From Streptomyces glomeratus (GTDB taxonomy: Bacteria; Actinomycetota; Actinomycetes; Streptomycetales; Streptomycetaceae), in contig NZ_JAKEEB010000050.1 of assembly GCF_021462825.1 (NCBI RefSeq), forward strand, positions 1 through 32,356: 32,356 nucleotides of DNA, written 5' to 3'. Below are positions 6,494-13,918 of this stretch, piece by piece. The first letter of the stretch is position 1; each line of letters opens with the position of its first letter. The translations under genes and the position numbers were made by a program. The notes under the pieces were generated by a model. It worked only from the letters and a program-made list of their open reading frames with translations, was not told the DNA's origin and did no database searches.

Positions 6494-6725
6494 TCACTGT
6501 GCGAGGGGCCGAGCACCCGCGGACCGCTCCTGCCACGGCGATCGCGGGACAACTCTTAGCACCAGGCGGAACTGCTTCTTCTCGTACTCGATCCAGTCGG
6601 CGGGCTCGTCGGAGAACAGGTAGCCGTCCTTGCGGCGCCAGATGATCGGGGTGAGGTTCTCGGCGGCGCCGACGTCACGCAGGTGGCGCACTCCGCGGGC
6701 GACCTGGGAGGGGGTTAGGCGAGTC
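6494..6725 (-). pseudogene. RacP-like plasmid/AICE protein, internal fragment
   Basis: The minus strand contains RLTPSQVARGVRHLRDVGAA then NLTPIIWRRKDGYLFSDEP and WIEYEKKQFRLVL. The pattern of an HTH helix, LRDV, then IWxRxDGYxF and ADW/YEKKQ, resembles RacP-type winged-helix proteins found in Streptomyces plasmids and integrative elements. It lacks an N-terminus (the frame upstream of ~6725 is unrelated) and the natural end is replaced by noncanonical sequence. Identification is by motif only. Confidence 0.4.
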
Positions 6726-6734
6726 GCAGCGACA

Positions 6735-6998
6735 AGCAACGGTCCGGTGCGCCCCCTCAGCGAGCTGCGGGTGGCCGTCGCCGAAGCCGCTCGCTGGAGA
6801 TTGGCAGCCCAGTACACGCGTATCGTGCGCAAGCTGCCTGACTTGCTCGCCGAACTCGCCCGCGCCTGCCATCAGGCCTCCGCGGGAGAGCGCGCTGATT
6901 TAGCGGGACTGCTGGTGCGGGCCTACCGTTCGGCCGACGCCGTGGCCTACAAGTTCGGTGCCCGTGACCTGTCCGCGCGTCTCATCGAACTTTTTTGA
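6735..6998 (+). pseudogene. Fragment of an XRE-family transcriptional regulator
   Basis: The plus strand encodes SELRVAVAEAARWRLAAQYT, then RIVRKLPDLLAELARACHQA and LAYRSADAVAYKFGARDLSA-like sequence (LVRAYRSADAVAYKFGARDL), ending SARLIELF and a stop at 6996-6998. This is the middle, TPR-like portion of Streptomyces HTH (XRE) regulators of the type that normally run to 380-420 residues. The N-terminal HTH and the C-terminal half are absent. It is directly abutted on the left by the RacP-like fragment on the opposite strand. Confidence 0.55.
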
Positions 6999-7106
6999 GA
7001 GGGCTTTTGCGACCGGCGACCCGGGGAAACGTGATCACCTCCGGGGCTCTCGCAGAACTCTCACATCTGTTCATTTCTGAGAGACGCGGTGCCCGCGGTG
7101 ATGCTG

Positions 7107-9248
7107 TCAGCCGCCGTTGGGTTTCGGGCGGATGAGCAGGAGGGCGATGTCGTCGTGGCGGGGAGCGCCTCGTGTGGCGTGGTGGATGAGGGTGTCGGCG
7201 AGGTGGTCCAGGTCCTGGGCCCGGGCTTGGGCGAGGTCCTGGGCAAGGTCGTGGGTGATGTCGTCGATGTCGATGCCGGGGGTTTCCACGAGTCCGTCGG
7301 TGTACAGGGCGAGGACGGTACCCGGTGGGAGGGGGATCTCGGTGGTGGTGTAGTCGGCGTCGGGGTCGATGCCCAGGAGCAGCCCGGGCGGCAGGCGGAG
7401 GACTTCGGCGTGTCCGTCGGGATGGGCGAGCAGGGGCGGGGGGTGTCCGGCGTTGGCCAGCCGGGCGCGGTGGTGGGCCGCATCGAGGTGGGCGATCAGG
7501 CAGCTGGTGAACAGCCCTGGGTCGAGGTCGGTCAGGAGGCGGTTGGTGCGGGCGAGGACGTTGCCGGGGGATATCCCGGCGGTGGCGTTGGCGTGGACGG
7601 CGGTGCGGACCTGTCCCATGAGGGCGGCGGCGGTGGGGTCGTGGCCCTGGACATCGCCGATCGCCGCGGTGGCGGTGGTGGCGTCGCGGCGGATGAGGTC
7701 GTAGAAGTCGCCGCCGATGTCCATGCCGCGGCCGGCGGGGAGGTAGCGGGCGGTGACGTCCAGGCCCTGGATGCGGGGCAGGGTGTGCGGCAGTAGGCCG
7801 GTCTGAAGGGTGTGGGCGAGGGTGTGTTTGGTGTCGTAGAGGCGGGCGCGGTCCAGGGCTTGGGCGATCAGTCCGGCGAGGGAGGTGAGGATGGCGCGTT
7901 CTGCCGGGGGAAAGGGGCGGGGCTGGTCGTAGGAGAGGACGAGAGAGCCGATGGGACGCCCGGAGACGGTCAGAGGCAGAAAGGCCCAGGCGTTGGTCTT
8001 CTCGTAGCGGGGGCCCTCGGGATAGGCGCGCTGGAAGTCGGCGAAGGTGGGGAAGAAGGCGGCGTCGCCGGTGGTCAGGACATGCGCGACGGCGGTTACG
8101 GAGGTCAGGGAGGTGCCGTCGAAGCGGCGGACGAAGTCGGTGCTGTAGCCGCGGTGGCCGACGATGTGCAGTCGGCCTTCCTCCGTGGTCATCAGGATCA
8201 GGCGCTGGGGGCCGAAGGCGGGCACGATCTGGTCGGCGACCCGTTCGGCCACGTCACGGACGCCCGCAGCGTGTGTGACAGCGGCCGCCAGGTGGGTCAG
8301 GAGATACAGGCCCGCGGCGCTCACCGGTTCGTCCGGAGAGCGCAGCTGCTGTCCCGGGCCGGTGGTGGCCGACTGTGCGGCGGGGGTGATGAAGATGCTG
8401 ATGCCGCTGCCGTCGGGGTAGAGCTGGAAGAGCAGCGGCGTGTCCGGGGGACGCACGGCGGTGAAGGACGTGGGCTGACGGGAGATCAACGCTGCCCGGT
8501 AGCCCTCCTCGAAGAGCGGGTGGTGCAGCCACAGCAGCACCTCCCACGGGCGTTTGCCCACCAGACGGGCGGCGCCGGCCTCCATCAGGTTGGCAGCGGC
8601 GGCGTTGATGAAGGTGAGCCGGCCCTCGAGGTCGAGGGCGCAGCAGCCCACCGGAAGGCGTTCGGTGAAGCAGAGCGCGGCCCTGGCCTCGGCGGGGTCG
8701 GCCTCTGCAAGCTGCGGGGCAAGAACCCGAGGCTCCTCAGGAAATCTCAGCGGACGGCCGTGATGCGCGGCTTGCTCAAAGAGGTCCGCCACGCGTCGGC
8801 AGCAGGTGGTGACCGCCTGGCGTTCGTGTTCGCTGAGCTGCGGCGGGTGCCAGATGGGCCACAGCAGCACGATGCCGCCCCACACCGTGTCGCCGCTGGT
8901 GAGAGGAGCCGCGGCGAGCATGAAGTCGTACGGCAGCACGATCCCGAGCCGGGGATAGCGGCGCGCCAGCTCCTCCTGGCTGCCCAGCCACACCAGACGC
9001 CGCTGCCGCATCGCATCCAGCACCGGGATCGGAGCATCTACGGGAATGCGGGCCCATGGCGCGGCGATCCGCCAGGAGATACCCGACAGCAGCGCCAGCC
9101 GCAGCACCTGCTCTCCGGGCTGCAGCAAAAACACCTGGGCAGCCGACGCACCGGTCTCCCGCACAACGTCGGCCACAACAGAATCCAGGCGCTCCGCAGC
9201 GAAACCAGATTCGAGGCCGGGGTCGGCAGGCTGCCGCATGGCGTTCAC
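7107..9248 (-). CDS. Multi-sensor PP2C/SpoIIE phosphatase (GAF-PAS-GAF-PP2C)
   Basis: Begins at GTG 9248, which overlaps the upstream gene's TGA by 4 bp (GTGA). Of 713 residues, ~20-160 form a GAF-like domain, ~185-290 a PAS-like domain (ALDLEGRLTFINAAAANLME), ~310-468 a second GAF domain and ~490-706 the phosphatase. Catalytic motifs are all present: IGGDFYD (Asp514), GDVQGHD (Asp532), YTDGLVE and the final HDD (699-700), the Mg/Mn-binding residues of the SpoIIE branch. No transmembrane segment, so it is cytoplasmic. Such enzymes dephosphorylate anti-sigma antagonists in partner-switching cascades, with GAF/PAS domains sensing small molecules or redox state. No obvious substrate gene is adjacent. 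Confidence 0.92.
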   Translation of the reverse strand: MNAMRQPADPGLESGFAAERLDSVVADVVRETGASAAQVFLLQPGEQVLRLALLSGISWRIAAPWARIPVDAPIPVLDAMRQRRLVWLGSQEELARRYPRLGIVLPYDFMLAAAPLTSGDTVWGGIVLLWPIWHPPQLSEHERQAVTTCCRRVADLFEQAAHHGRPLRFPEEPRVLAPQLAEADPAEARAALCFTERLPVGCCALDLEGRLTFINAAAANLMEAGAARLVGKRPWEVLLWLHHPLFEEGYRAALISRQPTSFTAVRPPDTPLLFQLYPDGSGISIFITPAAQSATTGPGQQLRSPDEPVSAAGLYLLTHLAAAVTHAAGVRDVAERVADQIVPAFGPQRLILMTTEEGRLHIVGHRGYSTDFVRRFDGTSLTSVTAVAHVLTTGDAAFFPTFADFQRAYPEGPRYEKTNAWAFLPLTVSGRPIGSLVLSYDQPRPFPPAERAILTSLAGLIAQALDRARLYDTKHTLAHTLQTGLLPHTLPRIQGLDVTARYLPAGRGMDIGGDFYDLIRRDATTATAAIGDVQGHDPTAAALMGQVRTAVHANATAGISPGNVLARTNRLLTDLDPGLFTSCLIAHLDAAHHRARLANAGHPPPLLAHPDGHAEVLRLPPGLLLGIDPDADYTTTEIPLPPGTVLALYTDGLVETPGIDIDDITHDLAQDLAQARAQDLDHLADTLIHHATRGAPRHDDIALLLIRPKPNGG

Positions 9249-9670
9249 CCGGTCCTAGCGGCCGGCGCAGTGCTCCCACGGGTGCGCCCGAAGCGGCTGC
9301 GGGCCGCCTCGGCGCTGATGCCCAGACCGGCACCGATCTGCGCCCAGCTGGCCCCTGCCTGCCGGTCCGCGCGCACCGCCGCCCTGACCAGCTGCCCGGC
9401 CAGGTCCGACACGCGTGCCACTGCCGCGCTGTGCCACTGCGTGCACGGCCCCGGCGGCGGCAGCTCATGAGCCCGCTGGGCGAGGGTTTGTACCTGACAG
9501 ATCAGTTCCTCACCGGCCTCGGCCATCCCTTCCCGGGCCGTGGCCGCCTGACTCCAGCGGCGGCGTGCACGCCAGGCTGCTTGCCGGTGCGCCGGCCGGC
9601 AGTACCGGCGGCCACCCACCGCTTCCCCCTGGATCCGGGCCCCGCACCAGCCACACCACACGTCACCCAT
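9245..9670 (-). CDS. Cys-motif plus helix-turn-helix protein coupled to the phosphatase
   Basis: ATG at 9670 gives 141 residues; a GTG at 9712 would add 14 (neither has a clear ribosome-binding site). The N-terminus has CGWCGARI (Cys6, Cys9) and GRRYCRPAHRQAAWRAR (Cys24, His28), spaced like a small zinc ribbon. The C-terminal part contains SWAQIGAGLGISAEAARSRF (108-127), an HTH of the sigma-4/GerE-like type. The middle is helical. The TGA lies inside the GTG of the phosphatase gene, so the two are translationally coupled and probably act together. A DNA-binding role is inferred from the HTH; no named family is recognised. Confidence 0.8.
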   Translation of the reverse strand: MGDVWCGWCGARIQGEAVGGRRYCRPAHRQAAWRARRRWSQAATAREGMAEAGEELICQVQTLAQRAHELPPPGPCTQWHSAAVARVSDLAGQLVRAAVRADRQAGASWAQIGAGLGISAEAARSRFGRTRGSTAPAARTG

Positions 9671-9811
9671 ATACGGACAATACGCCCGCCCCGCTGAGAC
9701 GGCCTCCCCCACGTGACTGACGGGCCACCGCCCAGCAGCCGGTCAGTCCTCCGCCTCGTCGTCATCCTCATGGCCCTCGGGGAGGATCGGAACGGCCAGT
9801 AGCAGGAGCGG

Positions 9812-10477
9812 TCAGCTGCCAGTGAGCTGGTTCGGAACGCGGCCGGAGGCGCGGAGCTCTTGCAGGTCCGGGATGTGGTTGTAGAGGGTGCCGGGGCTGA
9901 CCCCGAGGAGCTTGGCGATCGAGGTAATCGAGTTCTCGGGGTTGGGCAGCATGTCGCGGGCGGCGCGGATGATCTCGGGGGTGGCCACGGTGGGCCGACC
10001 GCCGACCCGGCCGCGGGCGCGTGCGGCGTCCAAGCTCTCGCGGGTGCCGGAAACGATCAGCTCGCGGATGAACTCGGCGAGCGCGGCGAAGACGTGGAAG
10101 ACGAGCCGGCCGCCGGGGGTTGTGGTGTCCAGGCGCTCGTGCAGCGAGCAGAACCCGATCTCCCGGCGGCGCAGTTCACCGACCATGTTCACCAAGTCCT
10201 TGAGGGAGCGGCCGTAGCGGTCGAGCGCGGAGACCACCAGGGTGTCGCCGGCGGCGAGGAAGGCGTGGCAGGCCTTGAGCTCGGGCCGGAGGTCGTCCTT
10301 GCCGGACTTCTTGTCGGCGAAGATGCGTCGGCACCCGGCGGCGGTGAGTGCGTCGATCTGGCGGTCGAGCTTTTGCCCGCCGGTGGAGACCCGGGCGTAG
10401 CCGATGAGGATCTCGGTGCGGTGGGCGGGTTCGGCGACCAGGAGGTCGAAGACGTCGGGCTCGGAGGGGGTGCTCAC
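9812..10477 (-). CDS. Serine recombinase (resolvase/invertase family)
   Basis: Start chosen at GTG 10477 (starts MSTPSEPDVFDLLVAEPAHR); longer extension to 10783 is low-complexity and unlike the family. In the 221-residue protein, IGYARVSTGGQKLDRQIDAL carries the nucleophile Ser31, followed by SALDRYGRSLKDL (84-95) and the long helix ALAEFIRELIVSGTRESLDA (132-151). The C-terminal HTH lies at ~165-205 (SIAKLLGVSPGTLYNHIPDL). Size and layout match Tn3 resolvases and Hin/Pin invertases. No transposase or invertible gene is adjacent, so the partner is missing or the gene is an orphan. The upstream DNA is repeat-rich and may contain its binding sites. Confidence 0.92.
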   Translation of the reverse strand: MSTPSEPDVFDLLVAEPAHRTEILIGYARVSTGGQKLDRQIDALTAAGCRRIFADKKSGKDDLRPELKACHAFLAAGDTLVVSALDRYGRSLKDLVNMVGELRRREIGFCSLHERLDTTTPGGRLVFHVFAALAEFIRELIVSGTRESLDAARARGRVGGRPTVATPEIIRAARDMLPNPENSITSIAKLLGVSPGTLYNHIPDLQELRASGRVPNQLTGS

Positions 10478-10781
10478 GCCCGGGATTCTGTCAGAAAACG
10501 GTGTGCCGGAGTTCTTGAACAAGCCTGGTTTTTGAAGGAGTTTTTGAAGGCCATGAGAGGCCGTCGGGCGGTCCGGCTGCTGGTCTTCAACAAACGCCAT
10601 GGTTTGTTGAAGCCTGTGTTCTGTCGGCGCGTGTCTGAAGGTGTTCGGACGAGGACTTGATGGCCCCTGGGCATCAACGCAGGCCGCAGGGTCGACCTCG
10701 GACCACCGGGTCTCCCGGATCCGACCTTGGAGTGCACATAGATTTCTTGTCATAACTGGTTTGTAATGCAAAGCTGTCGGC
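10478..10781. promoter_or_regulatory. Repeat-rich intergenic region upstream of the recombinase (candidate res site)
   Basis: No gene. Two direct copies of TTTTTGAAGG occur at 10529-10538 and 10541-10550. A perfect inverted repeat, TTCAACAAAC (10586-10595) and GTTTGTTGAA (10602-10611), surrounds a 6-bp centre; GAACAAGCC at 10517-10525 is partly similar. The segment is more AT-rich than its surroundings. Serine recombinases bind dyads just upstream of their own genes, so these repeats could be their site. Close to the divergent gene at 10782, TTGTCA (about 10749) and TAATGC (about 10763) are AT-rich and could be part of a promoter, but spacing is poor. Confidence 0.5.
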
Positions 10782-11528
10782 ATGACAGACGCATCGGCGC
10801 CCTCTCAGGGCACTCCCCACGAAGTCCTCGCGGGCCTCGGCGACCTGACGCGCCGGGTCCGTGTCGCGCAGCGCGGCACCTGGTTCCCCCTCCTGCTGCT
10901 GGGCGTGCTCACACTGGGCGGGATCCTGGTCGACCGTTTCACCTTCAAGGTCGAGACCGTTGCCTGCCCGGCGGGTGAAGCCGCGGCGGGCAGCGGCTGC
11001 ACCCTGGTCACGCAGGGCTCGGCGGTCTACTGGCCCCTCGGGCTCGCCCTGGCCTACGCCGCGACGGCGTTCTTCTACATCCGCCGCTCCCGCAACCGCG
11101 GTGTCGGGACCCGGGTCCGGCCCTACGTCCTGACGGGGATCGTCTTGGTCGCCCTGGCGAGTGCCACCGCGATGTGGAGCCTGCGCCACGGGATGCCGCA
11201 GCTCGGCGAACCGCTCGACTTCTGGGGCCTGCACCTCGACCCCACTTCCGGGGTGACGAGGTTCCTCGAACGGCTCGCCGGGAACGCCATGGCCGTCGGG
11301 CTGCCGTTGCTGGTGCTGGCCTGGGTGGAGCGCAGCCGCGCCTTGCTGCTGCTCGCTGTGGTGTACCTGGCCATCGAGCTGGTGCCGCTATCCACCGGCT
11401 GGGCGGGGATCCCGTTCACCTCGCCGTGGTCCGCTCTGCCCACCTTCGGCATCCCCGGCGTGCTGCTCCTGCTCAGCGCCCTCGGCTTCGGCCTGGCCGA
11501 GCTGTCCGGCCGGCGCAACGCGTCATGA
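10782..11528 (+). CDS. Six-helix integral membrane protein, unknown function (248 aa)
   Basis: ATG at 10782. Hydrophobic segments lie at about residues 34-50, 82-100, 114-131, 166-182, 187-203 and 222-240, with charged loops (RRSRNRGVGTRVR at 101-113). A Cys pair, Cys62 and Cys73, lies in the first extracytoplasmic loop. The protein is not a VKOR or DsbB homologue by motif (no CxxC). It overlaps the next gene by ATGA, so it is cotranscribed with a winged-helix regulator. Membrane protein plus small regulator with this overlap is a recurrent Streptomyces pair, where the regulator most likely controls the operon itself. Confidence 0.8.
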   Translation: MTDASAPSQGTPHEVLAGLGDLTRRVRVAQRGTWFPLLLLGVLTLGGILVDRFTFKVETVACPAGEAAAGSGCTLVTQGSAVYWPLGLALAYAATAFFYIRRSRNRGVGTRVRPYVLTGIVLVALASATAMWSLRHGMPQLGEPLDFWGLHLDPTSGVTRFLERLAGNAMAVGLPLLVLAWVERSRALLLLAVVYLAIELVPLSTGWAGIPFTSPWSALPTFGIPGVLLLLSALGFGLAELSGRRNAS

Positions 11529-11863
11529 CCGATCAGCCCGAGCAGCACCCCATCACCGGCCTGGACGACGTGGTCCACCAGCGCGTGCGCCTCGGCATCC
11601 TCACCGTTGCCCACCAGGCGCGCCGGGTCGAGTTCGGCTTCCTGCGCACGGCGCTCGGCCTCACTGCCGGAAACCTCAGCCAGCACCTGTCCGTGCTGGA
11701 GAAGGCCGGGCTGGTGGAGATCGAGAAGGGCTACGAGGGCAAACGGGCCCGCACCTGGCTCTCCCTCACCCCCGCAGGGGAGCGCGCCCTGCGGGACGAG
11801 GTCACCCAGCTCAAGCGACTCATCCACCAGATCGAGCACGGCAGCTCAGCCCCGGAGGCCTGA
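11525..11863 (+). CDS. Winged-helix transcriptional regulator (112 aa)
   Basis: ATG at 11525 overlaps the stop of the membrane gene (ATGA). Residues 14-100 form one winged-helix domain: HQRVRLGILTVAHQARRVEF (helices 1-2), LRTALGLTAGNLSQHLSVLE (40-59, containing the recognition helix), KAGLVEIEKGYEGKRARTWL (wing). The C-terminus is a helix, ALRDEVTQLKRLIHQIEH, probably for dimerisation. This is the MarR/PadR-like winged helix DNA-binding family (HTH_34 type). No ligand-binding domain or Cys pair is present, so the inducer is unknown. Translational coupling to the membrane gene suggests that it senses or controls that protein's expression. Confidence 0.85.
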   Translation: MTDQPEQHPITGLDDVVHQRVRLGILTVAHQARRVEFGFLRTALGLTAGNLSQHLSVLEKAGLVEIEKGYEGKRARTWLSLTPAGERALRDEVTQLKRLIHQIEHGSSAPEA

Positions 11864-11966
11864 TCCGCACCCCGGCGAACCGTGGTGAGCCGTGAGCGGC
11901 TCCCGCCGACGTCCGGCGGACCCGGACAGCACACCGAACACCGTCCAAGAAACCCAGGGAGGACAC

Positions 11967-13172
11967 GTGACCATCACACCGGTCACCACGACGGACCTGA
12001 CGCGCCGCCGCATGCTCGCAGCCGCGCTGATAACGGGGGTCGGGGCCGCCGTGCCGATCAGCGCAGCGCGCCAGGCGTGGGCGGCTCCGGCCGCCCCCGG
12101 TCCGTCGCAGCTCACGCTGCCCAGGCCCACCGGGCCGCACCCGGTGGGCACAGTGCCGCTCCACCTCGTCGACACCTCGCGTCCGGATCCCGTGGCCGGC
12201 CCGGGACATCACCGCGAGTTGATGGCCACCGTCTGGTACCCCGCTTGCAAGACGAAGGACCTGCCGCGTGCTCCCTGGATGACCCAGGGTGCGCTGCGGG
12301 CATTTCTGGCGGACTTCGGCTTCCCCCTCGATCCCGCCCTCGGTCCACTCACCGCCGCACACGTGGGCGCACCCGTGCACCAAACGGGCCATCGTCTGCC
12401 CGTCCTCGTGTACTCGCACGGCGCGGGCAGCCATCGCGGCGACCACACCATCATGGTCCAGGAACTCGCCAGCCACGGCTACGCCGTGGTCACCGTCGAC
12501 CACACGTACGACGCGTTCAGCGAGTTCCCCGACGGCCGGCTCACCGTTCCGGCAGAGGTCCCGCCGTTCCTGGGGCCCCGGGACTTCGCCACGGACATCC
12601 GGTTCGTGCTCGACACCGTCGAGGCCATGGCCGCCGGGCACAACCCCGACGTCGACGGCAGGCCACTGCCCCAGGGACTGCTCGGCGCCCTCGACCCGCA
12701 GCGCATCGGCGCGTTCGGCTGGTCGAAGGGCGGCACCGCCACCGCGCTCACCATGCTCGCCGACCAGCGCGTTGGCGCCGGGCTCAGTATCGACGGTCCG
12801 ATGCAGCCGACCATCACCACCGACCTGGACCGGCCGTTCATGATGATGACCGCTTCGTTTACCCGGGCCGCCATGCCGGACGTCGCCGAGTTCTGGACAC
12901 ACCTTCGCGGCTGGCGTCTGAACATCCAGGCCGAGGGGGCCATCCACAAGACGTACGGCGACTACGCGACACTGATCCCGCAAGCGGGCAAGGTCCTCGG
13001 CATGACGAGCCAGCAGATCCAGGACATGATCGGCACCCTCGATCCGGCTCGAGCCGTCCGGATCCAGCAGGCCTACCCGCTCGCGTTCTTCGACCTGCAC
13101 CTGCGACACCGCCGGGGACATCTGCTCGACGGCCCGAGCGCGGCCTTCCCAGAGGTGAAGTTCATCCCATGA
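11967..13172 (+). CDS. Tat-exported alpha/beta hydrolase, PAF-acetylhydrolase/lipase-like
   Basis: GTG at 11967 is preceded by GGGAGG at 5-8 bp. Of 401 residues, the N-terminus TTDLTRRRMLAAALITGVGA is a twin-arginine signal (RR at 13-14), ending near AWAAPA at 38-43. The mature part is an alpha/beta hydrolase: oxyanion SHGAG (150-154), nucleophile Ser253 in GWSKGG, and likely Asp276 (SIDGPM) and His327 (AIHKTY). This is the layout of platelet-activating factor acetylhydrolase isoform II/dienelactone-like hydrolases, secreted esterases of many Streptomyces. The C-terminus (FPEVKFIP) is the family's usual end. Its substrate cannot be told from sequence. Confidence 0.88.
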   Translation: MTITPVTTTDLTRRRMLAAALITGVGAAVPISAARQAWAAPAAPGPSQLTLPRPTGPHPVGTVPLHLVDTSRPDPVAGPGHHRELMATVWYPACKTKDLPRAPWMTQGALRAFLADFGFPLDPALGPLTAAHVGAPVHQTGHRLPVLVYSHGAGSHRGDHTIMVQELASHGYAVVTVDHTYDAFSEFPDGRLTVPAEVPPFLGPRDFATDIRFVLDTVEAMAAGHNPDVDGRPLPQGLLGALDPQRIGAFGWSKGGTATALTMLADQRVGAGLSIDGPMQPTITTDLDRPFMMMTASFTRAAMPDVAEFWTHLRGWRLNIQAEGAIHKTYGDYATLIPQAGKVLGMTSQQIQDMIGTLDPARAVRIQQAYPLAFFDLHLRHRRGHLLDGPSAAFPEVKFIP

Positions 13173-13894
13173 GAAGCGTCGGACCGCGCAATGCGCGATC
13201 CGACCAAGACCGCCAGGGGACGCGCTGGCGGCGGCTTCCCGTCGGCCGGCAGGCTCTGCTTGTGCTTGCACACCTGCGGTGCGGGGACACCTACGCCCAA
13301 CTCGCCGCCGGGTTCGGCGTCGGTATCGCGACCGTGTATCGCTACATACACGAGGCCGTTGACGTCTTGGCCGCCATTGCCCCGCCCCTGGCCTCAGCGA
13401 TGATCACAGCGTGCAGGAAGGCGTTCGTGATCCTGGCCGGCACGCTCCTGCCGATCGACCGGATCGCTGTCGACCGGCCATTCTACTCGGGGAAGCACAA
13501 CAAGCACGGCATGAATGTGCAGGTCATCGCCGACCCGAAGGGCCGTCTCCTGTGGGCTTCACCGGCCCGTCCCGGTGCCGTCCATGACGTCCGGGCCGCT
13601 CGCGAGCACGGCATCATCGCCGCTCTCACCGAGGCCGGCATCACCTGCTGGGCAGACAAGGGCTACCAGGGCGCAGGCGGCGCGGTACGCGTCCCTTACC
13701 GCGGCCGATGGGACCGCCTGTCCACCGGCCAGCAGGCCGTCAACCGATCCCACGCGAAGATCCGGGCGCTGGTCGAACAGGCCGTCGCCACCCTCAAGTC
13801 CTGGCGGCTTCTCCGCAAGCTCCGCTGCTCGACGACCCGGATCACGAGCCTCGTCCAAGCCGTCCTCACCCTCCACCTGACCAGCTCAGGCTGA
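13169..13894 (+). pseudogene. IS5-like DDE transposase, N-terminally trimmed and probably inactive
   Basis: The frame opens with an ATG at 13169 overlapping the hydrolase stop (ATGA). It encodes GRQALLVLAHLRCGDTYAQL (HTH), then SGKHNKHGMNVQVIADPKGR, the second Asp region (GAVHDVRAARE), WADKGYQGAGG and EQAVATLKSWRLLRKLRCST with the Glu helix. Two defects are seen. About 25 N-terminal residues typical of the family are replaced by unrelated sequence. The first catalytic Asp, expected in ILDGTLLPID, is Ala (ILAGTLLPID, codon GCC at 13436-13438). The ATG itself may therefore be fortuitous. No inverted repeats found at the ends. Confidence 0.8.
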
Positions 13895-13918
13895 GGATGG
13901 AAAAGGCTCTGTGTGTCG

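Noticed and set aside
7005..7085. CTCTCGCAG ... CTGAGAG as a possible IS end or terminator.
   Set aside because: The pairing is imperfect and no matching repeat was found nearby.
7812..9470. Long plus-strand open frame of about 550 codons.
   Set aside because: It is antisense to the phosphatase and its composition is the usual mirror image of a high-GC gene; no domain is seen.
10782..11528. Vitamin K epoxide reductase/DsbB-like oxidoreductase.
   Set aside because: Two Cys are present but no CxxC motif, and the number and placement of helices do not match.
11882..13894. A single 670-codon frame apparently joining hydrolase region and transposase.
   Set aside because: The first 430 codons are a frame shadow of the hydrolase; only the part from about 13169 encodes the transposase.
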